Part shown: positions 25,936 to 34,342 of the stretch, in pieces | Position numbering within the stretch: the stretch's first letter is position 1 | Layout: each line of letters opens with the position of its first letter | From: Caulobacter sp. | GTDB lineage: Bacteria; Pseudomonadota; Alphaproteobacteria; Caulobacterales; Caulobacteraceae | Assembly (NCBI GenBank): GCA_030645575.1 | Contig: JAUSMJ010000077.1 | Span: forward strand, 1 to 64,000 | Reading direction: 5' to 3' | DNA length: 64,000 nt | Made by a program: the position numbers and the translations under genes | The notes under the pieces: model-generated | Databases searched by the model: none | Told to the model about the DNA's origin: nothing | Seen by the model: the letters and a program-made list of their open reading frames with translations, nothing else

Positions 25936-26942
25936 CAAATGGCGGCGACCGCCTGTTCGATGGCCCCGAAGATCGAGTGGCGCTTCTCGTCGCGCATCTC
26001 AATGCGGACCGTGTCGCCATGGCGCAGGAAGGGCGTTTTCGCCTCTCCCGCGAGCAGCGTCTCCACCGTGCGCACTTCGGCGATGCAACTGTAGCCCAGG
26101 CCGCCCTGATCGACCGGTTTGCCTGGACCGCCGTCGGCGTCGCGGTTGGACACGGTGCCCGAGCCGATGATTGTGCCGGCGCCCAGCGCGCGGGTCTTCG
26201 CCGCGTGGGCAATGAGGGTCCCGAAGTCGAAGGTCATGTCGACGCCGGCGTCGGCCTGGCCGAACGGCTTGCCGTTCAGCTCGACCTCCAGCGCGCCGTG
26301 CAGCCGGCCGTCCTTCCAGCGGTCGCCCAGGGCAGCGGGGGTCACCGCCACCGGCGAAAAGGCGCTGGCCGGCTTGGACTGGAAGAAGCCGAAGCTCTTG
26401 CCGATCTCGCCGGGGATCAGGTTGCGCAGCGAGACGTCGTTGCACAGCATGACCAGCCGCACGGCGGCCAGCCCCTGCTCCCGCGTCGCGCCCAGCGGCA
26501 CGTCGCCGGTGATCACCGCGATCTCGCCCTCCATGTCGCAGCCCCAGGCCTCGTCTTTCAGAGGGATCGGGTCGCGCGGGCCGAGGAAGCCGTCCGAGCC
26601 GCCCTGGTACATCAGCGGGTCGGTCCAGAAGCTGGCCGGCATCTCCGCCGCCCGGGCCTGCCGCACCAGGGCGACGTGGTTCACATAGGCGCTGCCGTCG
26701 GCCCATTGATAGGCGCGGGGCAGGGGCGAGGCGGCGTCGTGCTCGTGGAACCGATCCCTGGGCAGGGCGCCGTGCTCTAGGCTCTCGGCCAGACCGCGCA
26801 ACAGCGGTTCGCAACGCGCCCAGTCGTCGAGCGCCGCCTGCAGGGTGGGCGCGACAGCCTCCGCCGATACGCACCAGGCGAGATCATTGGAGACGACGAC
26901 GAGGCGGCCATCCCGGCCGCCCTTGAGGGACGCGAGCTTCAT
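25935..26942 (-). CDS. fahA: Fumarylacetoacetase (fumarylacetoacetate hydrolase)
   Basis: 335 residues. It cleaves fumarylacetoacetate to fumarate and acetoacetate, the last step of tyrosine breakdown. The FAH-fold metal site is seen in GCDMEGEIAVITGDVP (E-x-E type), the NDVSLRNLIPGE block, SKPASAFSPVAVTP and GAGTIIGSGTVSN. Length fits the bacterial short form. Start overlaps the stop of the gene at 26939 by 4 bases (ATGA). Confidence 0.94.
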   Translation of the reverse strand: MKLASLKGGRDGRLVVVSNDLAWCVSAEAVAPTLQAALDDWARCEPLLRGLAESLEHGALPRDRFHEHDAASPLPRAYQWADGSAYVNHVALVRQARAAEMPASFWTDPLMYQGGSDGFLGPRDPIPLKDEAWGCDMEGEIAVITGDVPLGATREQGLAAVRLVMLCNDVSLRNLIPGEIGKSFGFFQSKPASAFSPVAVTPAALGDRWKDGRLHGALEVELNGKPFGQADAGVDMTFDFGTLIAHAAKTRALGAGTIIGSGTVSNRDADGGPGKPVDQGGLGYSCIAEVRTVETLLAGEAKTPFLRHGDTVRIEMRDEKRHSIFGAIEQAVAAI

Positions 26943-27685
26943 TTTTTCTCTTCGAAAAGGGCCACCAGGGCCGGGTCGGGCTTCTTGGGTATCGTCAGGT
27001 CGTCATGAGCGGCGCGCAGTTCAGCTATGCGGGAGGGCTTGTCGCTCCACCAGGTTTCGAACTCGCGCACCGCCTTGCGCAGGGCCACCAGCTGCTCCTC
27101 GAGGCTGAGGGGTTTTTCCTCTTCCTCCTCATGCTCTTCCTCGTGGCCGCCGTGGCCATCGCCGCCAACATTGACCGTGATGCTGTGGCCCTGGACGGTG
27201 TTGGCGACCGCCGAGGGCGGGTCGCCGTGACCGCCGCCGTGGGCCGCCGGGGCGGCGTGGGCGCCATGCCCGCCACCGCCGTGGCCACCTTTGCCTTGGG
27301 CGTCCTTGCCGTGCTTGTCGCCCTTCTTCTTGTCCTTGTCGTCCTTCTCGCCGAGCGCGGTGTTCAGCGCCTTGACCTGTTTGCCCAGCGATCCGCCGGC
27401 CAGCAACAGGCCGCCGAGATAGGACTTGATCACCCGGCGCAGCACGTCCGCCCCGCGCAGGATGCCGAACTCGTCCTGTTTCAGGGCGAAGCGCGCGGCC
27501 GTCAGGATGACTTTGTAGACCTCGTCCAGATGGGCCGCGCCGGCCCGGCGCGCCGGCGGACCCGCCATGCCCAGGATCAGCGCCAGCAGCAGCGCCGCCG
27601 CCACGACCCAACCGATCGCGCCCAGCGGCGTCAGCAGGCCCGGCTCATACTGCGGCCCCCAGGGAAACTCGCTATGGTCCGTCAT
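26939..27685 (-). CDS. Single-pass membrane protein with Gly/His-rich and acidic linker
   Basis: 248 residues. One transmembrane helix at about 23-42 (AIGWVVAAALLLALILGMA) is followed by a helical region (DEVYKVILTAARFALKQDEF). About 60 residues rich in Lys, Gly and His come next (GKGGHGGGGHGAHAAPAAHG and DGHGGHEEEHEEEEE), then a coiled-coil-like C-terminus. The His/Glu cluster could bind metal; HmgA and HppD in the same pathway need iron, so a link is possible but unproven. Coupled to fahA by a 4-base overlap. Confidence 0.78.
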   Translation of the reverse strand: MTDHSEFPWGPQYEPGLLTPLGAIGWVVAAALLLALILGMAGPPARRAGAAHLDEVYKVILTAARFALKQDEFGILRGADVLRRVIKSYLGGLLLAGGSLGKQVKALNTALGEKDDKDKKKGDKHGKDAQGKGGHGGGGHGAHAAPAAHGGGHGDPPSAVANTVQGHSITVNVGGDGHGGHEEEHEEEEEKPLSLEEQLVALRKAVREFETWWSDKPSRIAELRAAHDDLTIPKKPDPALVALFEEKK

Positions 27686-27716
27686 CCTCGCACCCCCTCG
27701 AAGATCCAGACGCCCG

Positions 27717-27992
27717 TCAGGCGCTCTTTGGGATCAGCCGACTGGCCTTCGCGCCCGCGTCGTAGCGCGACGGTCCGCCGAACACCGCAATCTCGACCAG
27801 AATGTCCCCTCCCGGCTCGCTCGCCCACAGATAGTTTCGCTCGACCTCGACATTTCTCCCGTCAGGCGAAATTCCCTCGAAGGTGTCGCCCCACGGGGTG
27901 ACCTTGGCGAGGTCGCGGTAGCGGATGGTGACGGCGCGGGTCAGCTCGTCCTCGGCCATGGCGAGGAGGTGGGGGTCGGCGGCGTCCGTCAT
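27717..27992 (-). CDS. Small conserved protein in the homogentisate operon
   Basis: 91 residues. A DELTRAVTIRYRDLAKVTPWGD start, FEGISPDGRNVEVERNYLWA centre and GDILVEIAVFGGPSRYDAGA end suggest a small beta-rich domain. No family recognised. The start overlaps the hmgA stop by 4 bases, so it is translated with the dioxygenase; 31 bases separate it from the next gene. Confidence 0.75.
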   Translation of the reverse strand: MTDAADPHLLAMAEDELTRAVTIRYRDLAKVTPWGDTFEGISPDGRNVEVERNYLWASEPGGDILVEIAVFGGPSRYDAGAKASRLIPKSA

Positions 27993-29122
27993 GCGCTCTT
28001 CCAGCTATCGACATAGGCGGTATTCTCGACCGTCGCCGCGCCGTCGCCGACCTCGAGCGGATCGCGGGTGTCGATCATCACGGCGTATTCGTCGGTCGCC
28101 GGCTTGGGCTGGACCAGCATGTTCTTCAGCGCCTTGGGGTGCGGGCCATGGGTGAAGCCGCTCGGGTGGAAGGTCATCATGCCCGCGTCGATGCCGTCGC
28201 GGCTGAAGAAGTCGCCGGCGTGATAGAACAGCACCTCATCGTAGTCGTCGTTGTTGTGGAAGAACGGGATCTTGATCGCGCCCGGATCGGTCTCGAACGG
28301 GCGCGGGGCGAAGGTGCAGACCACGAACCGGTCGGCCAGGAAGGTCGTGTGGGCGCTGGGCGGCAGGTGATAGCGGTGGCTGTTCAGCGGCCGGAAGTCG
28401 CGCACGTTGATCTTCACCGGGGCCAGTTCGCCATGCCAGCCGACGGCGTCCAGCGGGTTGTAGTCATAGGTCGCCACCGACACCTGGCCACGCCTTTTGA
28501 TCGCCACCGGGAAGGTCCCCTCCTCCGCCTGATGGGCGCGGAACGGCTCGTCCATGACCGGGGTGACCAGCATCGCCGGGTCGAACAGGGCGTGATTCCC
28601 CAGCAGACCCTTGTCCGGCAGGGTGAAGTGGCCGTTGGTCGCCTGGATGGTCAGGATCGCGGTCGGGGCCGTGGGGCCGAGCCGCCACATCGTGCCGCGC
28701 GGCAGATACAGGTAGTCGCCGGCCTCGTAGGGAAGCCGGCCGAAGTCGCAGAAGAGGTCGCCGGCGCCGGCGTGCACGAACAGCAGCTGGTCGCCGTCGG
28801 CGTTGCGAGCCAGGCCCGGCATAGCCGCCGTCAGCTTCCAGAAGCGCATCTCGCAGGCGGCGTTGTGCAGGATGACCGGGGCGTCCCACGGCGAGGGCGC
28901 GGCCTGGTTCAGACCGTTCAGGTCGAAGGCGCGCGGGCGCAGCGGCCCCTCGAAACTGGTCCAGGCGGTGGGCGGCTTGCGGTGATAGAGGAAGGCCGCC
29001 GGGCCGAAGAAGCCCTCCTTGGACATCTCCCGCTCAAAGGTTCCTTCGGGCAGGTCGGTGTGCGCCTGTTTGCTGTGCAGCCCCTGCGCGCCGCGGACGG
29101 GGATCCAGTTACGATTGGCCAT
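27989..29122 (-). CDS. hmgA: Homogentisate 1,2-dioxygenase
   Basis: 377 residues. An iron(II) cupin enzyme opening the ring of homogentisate to maleylacetoacetate. LPYEAGDYLYLPRGTMWRLG, SHRYHLPPSAHTTFLADRFV and FHNNDDYDEVLFYHAGDFFS, followed by FHPSGFTHGPHP, contain the conserved His and Glu ligands. Slightly shorter than the roughly 430-residue human form, as usual for this bacterial branch. It lies 2 bases after the asparaginase-like gene. No maleylacetoacetate isomerase is visible in the window. Confidence 0.95.
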   Translation of the reverse strand: MANRNWIPVRGAQGLHSKQAHTDLPEGTFEREMSKEGFFGPAAFLYHRKPPTAWTSFEGPLRPRAFDLNGLNQAAPSPWDAPVILHNAACEMRFWKLTAAMPGLARNADGDQLLFVHAGAGDLFCDFGRLPYEAGDYLYLPRGTMWRLGPTAPTAILTIQATNGHFTLPDKGLLGNHALFDPAMLVTPVMDEPFRAHQAEEGTFPVAIKRRGQVSVATYDYNPLDAVGWHGELAPVKINVRDFRPLNSHRYHLPPSAHTTFLADRFVVCTFAPRPFETDPGAIKIPFFHNNDDYDEVLFYHAGDFFSRDGIDAGMMTFHPSGFTHGPHPKALKNMLVQPKPATDEYAVMIDTRDPLEVGDGAATVENTAYVDSWKSA

Positions 29123-29124
29123 GA

Positions 29125-30171
29125 TCAGGGTTCGTCCTTGTAGATCGAGATCACCGGCGCCTGCCCCTGGGCGGCGCGGGCGCGGTACATGCCGCTGGTG
29201 TTGTAGCTCCAGGCGATCTGGCCGTCGGGGGCCAGGGCGACGATGCCACCGTCGCCGCCGAGCGCCGTCAGCCGCGTCTGGATCACCTCGTCGGCGGCCT
29301 GCTGCAGGCTCATCCCCTGGTACTGAACCAGGGCGCAGATCTCGCGGGCGACCGTCAGGCGGATGAAATACTCACCGGTCCCGGTGCCGGAGACGGCGCA
29401 GGACTGGTTGGCGGCGTAGGTGCCCGCGCCGATGATCGGGCTGTCGCCAACCCGGCCCCAGCGCTTGGCCGTGGTGCCGCCGGTGGAGGTGCCGGCCGCG
29501 ACATTGCCGCTGCTGTCGAGGGCCACCACGCCGACCGTGCCGAACTTGCGGTCGTCGGGGATGGCGATGAAGGCGTGTGGCGCGGGCGCGCCCCGCGGCC
29601 TCGGCGGGACCGGCAGGCCCTGGGCCGTCAGTTCCTTGACCAGCTGGGCCCAGCGGCGCTCGGTGAAGAACCAGGCCGGCTCGGCCTGCTCCAGCCCGGC
29701 GGAGACGGAGAAGGCGTCGGCCCCGGGCCCGACCAGCATCACATGCTTCGACTTTTCCATCACCGCGCGGGCCAGGCTGATCGGGTGGCGGGTGCGGGTG
29801 ACCCCGGCCACTGCGCCGGCATTCAGCGTCGCTCCATCCATGATCGAAGAGTCCAGCGAGTTCTGGCCCTCGGCGGTGAAGACGGCGCCACGGCCGGCGT
29901 TGAACAGGGGATCGTCCTCGAACTCGCGGATCACCGCCTCGACCGCGTCCATCGACGAGCCGCCCCTCTCCAGGACGGCCGTGCCGGTGGCCACCGCCCG
30001 GGCCATGGCCGCGCGATAGGCCGCCTCGACCTCCGGCGTCAGGTCCTTGCGCTCGATGACCCCGGCGCCGCCGTGGATGGCGATGGCCCACTTGGGCTTG
30101 GCGAGGGCGGGGGTGGCCGAGAGGGCAAAAATACCCAACGCAACTATTGCGAGCTTTTGATATTGTCTCAT
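29125..30171 (-). CDS. Isoaspartyl peptidase/L-asparaginase, Ntn-hydrolase type, exported
   Basis: 348 residues with an N-terminal signal peptide (LAIVALGIFALSATPALA). The plant-type asparaginase core IHGGAGVI, the self-processing site FGTVGVVALDSSGNVAAGTS with nucleophile Thr in GTVGVV, and GRVGDSPIIGAG are clear. The enzyme removes isoaspartyl dipeptides or asparagine in the periplasm. The ATG at 30171 is used (the codon before is TTG). It runs directly into hmgA, an unusual neighbour. Confidence 0.93.
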   Translation of the reverse strand: MRQYQKLAIVALGIFALSATPALAKPKWAIAIHGGAGVIERKDLTPEVEAAYRAAMARAVATGTAVLERGGSSMDAVEAVIREFEDDPLFNAGRGAVFTAEGQNSLDSSIMDGATLNAGAVAGVTRTRHPISLARAVMEKSKHVMLVGPGADAFSVSAGLEQAEPAWFFTERRWAQLVKELTAQGLPVPPRPRGAPAPHAFIAIPDDRKFGTVGVVALDSSGNVAAGTSTGGTTAKRWGRVGDSPIIGAGTYAANQSCAVSGTGTGEYFIRLTVAREICALVQYQGMSLQQAADEVIQTRLTALGGDGGIVALAPDGQIAWSYNTSGMYRARAAQGQAPVISIYKDEP

Positions 30172-30197
30172 CAACCCGAATGCCCTATGTTCACGCT

Positions 30198-30419
30198 ATG
30201 TCTGATGTGACCGACATCATCGTTCCGATGCTGCAGCGCATCCAGGCGAGCCAGTCTCGCATGGAGGTCGATATCTCGACCCTGAAGGAGGACATGCGCC
30301 ACGTGAAGGTGCGCCTGTCGTCCGTCGAGGAAAATCTGACCTCAATGAACCGACACATGGACCGCTTCGATGGCCGGCTTGAACGCATCGAGCGCCGCCT
30401 CGACCTGATCGAGGTCTAG
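30198..30419 (+). CDS. Small coiled-coil protein
   Basis: 73 residues starting MSDVTDIIVPMLQRIQ. The rest is heptad-like: MEVDISTLKEDMRHVKVRLS, SVEENLTSMNRHMDRFDGRL, ERIERRLDLIEV. It is a typical short coiled-coil protein of unknown function. The 3' end overlaps the convergent hppD stop by 4 bases; divergent from the asparaginase gene with 26 bases between. Confidence 0.75.
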   Translation: MSDVTDIIVPMLQRIQASQSRMEVDISTLKEDMRHVKVRLSSVEENLTSMNRHMDRFDGRLERIERRLDLIEV

Positions 30420-31501
30420 GCCTCCTTCACCACGCCCCTGCGGATCTGGTCGAGCTCGATCGACTCGAACAGGGCCTTGAAGTTGCCCTCGCCGAAGCCC
30501 TCGTTGCCCTTGCGCTGGATGATCTCGAAGAAGATCGGGCCGACCTGGTTCTCGGTGAAGATCTGCAGCAGCAGGCCCTGGCCCTCGGTCGGGGCGCCGT
30601 CGAGCAGGATGTGCTGGGCCTTCAGGCGGGCGGTGTCCTCGCCGTGATCCTTCACCCGCGCGTCGAGCAGGTCGTAGTAGCTGTCCGGGGTCGACTGGAA
30701 GTTCACCCCCCGGGCCCGCAGGGTCTCGACCGTGGCGAAGATGTCGTCCGTGCCGAAGGCCAGGTGCTGGATGCCCTCGCCGTGGTAATCGCGCAGGAAC
30801 TCCTCGATCTGGCTCTGGTCGTCCTGGCTCTCGTTGAGCGGAATGCGGATCTTGCCGTCCGGGCTGGTCATGGCCTTGGAGAACAGGCCCGTCACCTTGC
30901 CCTCGATGTCGAAGTAGCGGATCTCGCGGAAATTGAAGACCCGCTCGTAGAACTCCGCCCATTTGGCCATGCCGCCGCGGAACACGTTGTGCGTCAGGTG
31001 GTCGAGATAGGTCAGGCCGACGCCGTTGACCTTTTCCTTCGCCGCCGCGCCCTCGATCGGCACGAAGTCGATGTCGTAGATCTCCTGCGCGCCATAGCGA
31101 TCGACGAGGTAGAGGTTGGTGCCGCCGATGCCCTCGATGGCCGGGATGTTCAGCTCCATCGGGCCGACCAGGCCCTGCACCGGCGTGGCGCCGCGCTCGA
31201 CGGCCATCTTCAGGGCCCTGGCGGCGTCGCGCACGCGGAAGGCCATGGCGTTGGCCGAGGGGCCATGCGCCTGGCGGAACGCGGCCGGCTGGCCGTCCGG
31301 CTCCATGTTGAGGATGAAGTTGATATCGCCCTGGCGGAAGCGCAGCACGTTCTTCGAGCGGTGCTTGCCGACCGCCGTGAAGCCCATGACCTCGAACAGG
31401 GCCTTGAGCTTCTCGGGCTCGGGCGAGGTGAATTCGACGAACTCGAAGCCGTCGGTGCCGAGCGGGTTGTCAAACAGGTCGGCCTTGGGTTGGGCGTTCA
31501 T
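30416..31501 (-). CDS. hppD: 4-hydroxyphenylpyruvate dioxygenase
   Basis: 361 residues, normal bacterial length. Converts 4-hydroxyphenylpyruvate to homogentisate using iron(II) and oxygen. Two VOC-type halves are seen; the C-terminal half holds DHLTHNVFRGGMAKWAEFYE, EGIQHLAFGTDDIFATVETL and LLLQIFTENQVGPIFFEIIQ with the His/His/Glu ligand pattern, and ends with the GFGEGNFKALFESIE helix. Separate transcription unit upstream of the hmgA operon. Confidence 0.97.
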   Translation of the reverse strand: MNAQPKADLFDNPLGTDGFEFVEFTSPEPEKLKALFEVMGFTAVGKHRSKNVLRFRQGDINFILNMEPDGQPAAFRQAHGPSANAMAFRVRDAARALKMAVERGATPVQGLVGPMELNIPAIEGIGGTNLYLVDRYGAQEIYDIDFVPIEGAAAKEKVNGVGLTYLDHLTHNVFRGGMAKWAEFYERVFNFREIRYFDIEGKVTGLFSKAMTSPDGKIRIPLNESQDDQSQIEEFLRDYHGEGIQHLAFGTDDIFATVETLRARGVNFQSTPDSYYDLLDARVKDHGEDTARLKAQHILLDGAPTEGQGLLLQIFTENQVGPIFFEIIQRKGNEGFGEGNFKALFESIELDQIRRGVVKEA

Positions 31502-31544
31502 CGTAAGTCTCCTTCGCGTTCGGGCGCGTTAGTAACAGATGAAA

Positions 31545-31934
31545 CTAAAGTCGGGTAGCCGCCTCGAAACCGATCCACGGATGGCGGTGCTCGTCGTAGA
31601 CGGTGCGGACCGGCGCGGGAAACGTCGGGTCGGCGAAGGCGCCGACGGCGACACCGATGATCTCCGGCCGGGCGTGGGGGCGCCAGTACACGGTCGATCC
31701 GCAGGCCGGGCAGAAGTGCATGGTGCTCGTGTTTCCGCTTTCGGCGACGCGGTCGTACTCGCTCGAAGCGCCGTTCAGCCTGACCGCCTCGCGCGGATAC
31801 ATCGCGACCAGGCCGAAGGCGGACCCGGTGCGTCTCTGGCAGTCGAGGCAACTGCACAGCGACACCACATTGGGCTCCCCTTCGCAGGTCGCCGTCAGAC
31901 CGCCGCACTGGCAGGTCGCGGTCCGTGTCGTCAT
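31545..31934 (-). CDS. GFA/CENP-V-family zinc protein
   Basis: 129 residues. The cysteine pattern CQCGGLTATC, CSCLDCQRRTG and FCPACGSTVYW matches the glutathione-dependent formaldehyde-activating enzyme (GFA) fold with two zinc sites. Most members have no proven GFA activity. Monocistronic between hppD and yqaA. Confidence 0.92.
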   Translation of the reverse strand: MTTRTATCQCGGLTATCEGEPNVVSLCSCLDCQRRTGSAFGLVAMYPREAVRLNGASSEYDRVAESGNTSTMHFCPACGSTVYWRPHARPEIIGVAVGAFADPTFPAPVRTVYDEHRHPWIGFEAATRL

Positions 31935-31996
31935 CGGGGCATCCCTTTTCGGTGCAGGCGCGAGACAAGGCCGATGGGCCCTGATAGCACAGCCAG

Positions 31997-32593
31997 ATGC
32001 TGCGCCGACTTTACGACTGGGTGATGAGGCTCTCCGCCTCCCGCCACGCCCCCTCCGCCCTGTTCGCGGTCTCGTTCGCCGAGAGCTCGTTCTTTCCGGT
32101 GCCGCCGGACGTGATGCTGGCGCCGATGGTGCTGGCCCGGCCCGACCGGGCCTGGCGCTACGCGGGCCTGTGCACCCTGGCCTCGGTGCTGGGCGGCTGC
32201 CTCGGCTACGCGATTGGTTTCTATCTGCAGGACGTCGCCCTGTGGCTGATGTCGCTGACCGGCCATGCCGGGGGCCTGGACCAGTTCCGCTGCTGGTACG
32301 CCGAGTGGGGCGTTTGGGTCATCCTGATCAAGGGCCTGACGCCCATCCCCTACAAGCTGGTGACCATCGCCTCGGGCCTGGCCCAGTTCGCGTTTCCGGT
32401 ATTCATCGCCGCCTCGGTGGCGACGCGCGGCGCGCGGTTCTTCCTCGTCGCCGGGGTGGTCAAGAAGTTCGGGCCGGCCATGCTGCCGGTGATCGAGCGG
32501 CGGCTGGCGCTGTTCGCCGGCCTTGCCGTGGCCCTGGTTGTGATAGGACTGGTGGCCAGCCATTTCCTCGGGTCCGGAACGAGCGCCTGCTGA
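31997..32593 (+). CDS. YqaA/DedA-like inner-membrane protein
   Basis: 198 residues with about five hydrophobic segments. AVSFAESSFFPVPPDVMLAP is the conserved first re-entrant loop, and LIKGLTPIPYKLVTIASGLA the second, as in YqaA/VTT-domain proteins (lipid scramblase-like superfamily). Followed after one base by dsbB on the same strand, so co-transcribed. Confidence 0.9.
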   Translation: MLRRLYDWVMRLSASRHAPSALFAVSFAESSFFPVPPDVMLAPMVLARPDRAWRYAGLCTLASVLGGCLGYAIGFYLQDVALWLMSLTGHAGGLDQFRCWYAEWGVWVILIKGLTPIPYKLVTIASGLAQFAFPVFIAASVATRGARFFLVAGVVKKFGPAMLPVIERRLALFAGLAVALVVIGLVASHFLGSGTSAC

Positions 32594-32594
32594 C

Positions 32595-33113
32595 ATGCCC
32601 GCCACGCTGAAAGCCCTGATCGACCGCTGTCTGCGCCACTGGCCGCTGGTCGCGGCCCTCTCGGCGGCCCTGATGCTGGCCATCGCCCACGCGTTCGAGA
32701 CGTTCGGCCATCTGGCGCCCTGCACCCTCTGCCTGAAGGCGCGGGAGGTCTATTGGGTCGCCTTGACCGTCGCCCTGATCGCCGTCGCCGGCCAGAGCCT
32801 GCTCAGGGACGACCGCGTTCGACGGCTCGGCAGCCTGCTGCTGGCGGCCGTCTTCCTCGTCGGCGTCGGCGTGGCCGTCTATCACGCGGGGGCCGAATGG
32901 AAGTTCTGGCCCGGGCCCAAGACCTGCGCGACCGGCGCCATTCCCCAGCTGACCGACCTGAGCGCCGTGCTCAAGGGCGGCAGCATCAAGGCCCCGGCCT
33001 GCGACACCCCCGCCTGGGTGTTCCTGGGCCTGTCGATGGCCGGCTGGAACGCCCTGATTTCTCTCAAGCTGCTGGTCTTCAGCGTGCTGGCAACGAGGCT
33101 GCGCCGTGACTGA
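32595..33113 (+). CDS. dsbB: Disulfide bond formation protein DsbB
   Basis: 172 residues, four predicted helices. The first redox pair C-x2-C is CTLC (HLAPCTLCLKAREVYW). The second periplasmic Cys pair is provided by CATGAIP and PACDTPAW. DsbB reoxidises DsbA using ubiquinone in the inner membrane. The next gene, coq7, makes ubiquinone, and their coding regions overlap by 8 bases. Confidence 0.93.
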   Translation: MPATLKALIDRCLRHWPLVAALSAALMLAIAHAFETFGHLAPCTLCLKAREVYWVALTVALIAVAGQSLLRDDRVRRLGSLLLAAVFLVGVGVAVYHAGAEWKFWPGPKTCATGAIPQLTDLSAVLKGGSIKAPACDTPAWVFLGLSMAGWNALISLKLLVFSVLATRLRRD

Positions 33114-33669
33114 CCGTCCCCTTCCCGCCCGTCCCGGCCGGGGCGCCGGCCGCGCCCGCCTGGCCGAGATCCTGCGCGTCGATCACGCCGGTGAGCTGGG
33201 CGCGGTGCATATCTATCGCGGCCAGCAGGCGGTGCTGGGCAAGGCGCGCGGCCATGAGCGGGTGACCGGCCAGCTGGCCGAGATGGAGGGCCACGAGGCC
33301 GTTCACCTGGCCCGTTTCGACGCCCTGCTGAACGAATACCAGGTGCGCCCGACGCTGATGGCCCCGCTGTGGCGGGCCGCGGCCTTCGCGCTGGGCGCCG
33401 GCACGGCGCTGATGGGCGACAAGGCCGCCCATGCCTGCACCGAAGCCGTCGAGACGGTCATCGAGGGTCACTACGCCAGCCAGATCGCCGAACTGGCCGA
33501 TCGCGACCCGGCCCTGGCCGCCGAGCTGTCGGCGTTCCGCGATGAGGAGCTGATGCACCGCGACATCGCCCGCGACGAGGGCGCGCGCGAGGCGCCGGGC
33601 TATCCGCTGCTGGCGGCTGTGATCCGCGCCGGCTGCAAGGCCGCGATCCGCATCAGCGAGAAGGTCTGA
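33106..33669 (+). CDS. coq7: 3-demethoxyubiquinol 3-hydroxylase (Coq7 family)
   Basis: 187 residues. The di-iron carboxylate ligands are seen in LRVDHAGELGAVHIYRGQQA, EMEGHEAVHLARF, TEAVETVIEGHY and RDEELMHRDIA (E-x-x-H repeats). It performs the last hydroxylation in ubiquinone synthesis. Overlaps dsbB. A GGGACAGAC/GTCTGTCCC hairpin follows the stop codon. Confidence 0.95.
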   Translation: MTDRPLPARPGRGAGRARLAEILRVDHAGELGAVHIYRGQQAVLGKARGHERVTGQLAEMEGHEAVHLARFDALLNEYQVRPTLMAPLWRAAAFALGAGTALMGDKAAHACTEAVETVIEGHYASQIAELADRDPALAAELSAFRDEELMHRDIARDEGAREAPGYPLLAAVIRAGCKAAIRISEKV

Positions 33670-33696
33670 GGGACAGACACCGGGGCGTCTGTCCCC
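33669..33696 (+). terminator. Hairpin after coq7
   Basis: GGGACAGAC pairs with GTCTGTCCC around an 8-base loop (ACCGGGGC), starting at the coq7 stop. No T run follows. It probably ends or stabilises the yqaA-dsbB-coq7 transcript. Confidence 0.5.
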
Positions 33697-33747
33697 GGGG
33701 ATGCGGGAGGTCCAGGAACCACCAGGACGGTCACGGGTTGAAGGCCC

Positions 33748-33888
33748 ATGCCCGATCCAAACCCGCCAACCGAACCTGATCCCGCGCCGCCGCCCGAGCC
33801 GGCGCCGCCGCAAATCGATCCCGACTTGCCCGGCGAGCCCGATCCCGCGCCCGCCTACGACCCGCCTGAACCGCCGACGGTGTCGTGA
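33748..33888 (+). CDS. Small proline-rich protein
   Basis: 46 residues: MPDPNPPTEPDPAPPPEPAP and onward, ending PPEPPTVS. Almost half the residues are proline with regular Asp/Glu, giving a stiff acidic chain. Similar small Pro/Asp-rich genes are frequent in Alphaproteobacteria, but the composition also arises by chance in GC-rich DNA. A GGGAGG element lies about 40 bases upstream and a weaker site near the ATG. Moderate support only. Confidence 0.4.
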   Translation: MPDPNPPTEPDPAPPPEPAPPQIDPDLPGEPDPAPAYDPPEPPTVS

Positions 33889-33950
33889 ACACTGACGTCG
33901 TCAGGGCCCGACCTGTTTCAGGGCCGTCCGGGCCATGGCGGCGCGAACAA

Positions 33951-34298
33951 CTAACGCAGCGCCATCTGGCCCCAGATGGCGCGCAGGGCCCGTAGCTGCT
34001 TTTCGGTGGTTTCGCGCAGGTCACGGCGCGCGCCGAGCGACAGCCCGACGCGGGCGCCGCGCCGCCAGATGACCTCCGCGTCCCAGGCGATGCCCTCCTT
34101 GATCTGGACCAGATGCAGGCGGCCGGGGATCAGGTGCGGCGAGGTCGTTTCGATCATCGCGCCGTCGGCGCTGATGTTGCGGATGATGCAGTCGATCGTG
34201 GTGGTCGCGTCCTCGTTGGCCAGCTTGCCAGCCAGCAGCGCGCGCTGGCGATTGGCGCGGCGGCGCTCGAGGGGCTTGGCGGCGGTCGATCGGGTCAT
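33951..34298 (-). CDS. PilZ-domain protein
   Basis: 115 residues. The c-di-GMP binding signature RxxxR is seen in ERRRANRQRALLAGKL, and the second part (D/N)xSxxG in IIRNISADGAMIET. The C-terminal GARVGLSLG strand completes the barrel. Probably a small c-di-GMP receptor. Start at 34298 is preferred (MTRSTAAKPLERRR); a GTG at 34316 is possible. Confidence 0.9.
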   Translation of the reverse strand: MTRSTAAKPLERRRANRQRALLAGKLANEDATTTIDCIIRNISADGAMIETTSPHLIPGRLHLVQIKEGIAWDAEVIWRRGARVGLSLGARRDLRETTEKQLRALRAIWGQMALR

Positions 34299-34342
34299 GC
34301 CGCGACATTGCGCCACATGGGTTTACAGACGGTTGTCCCCGC

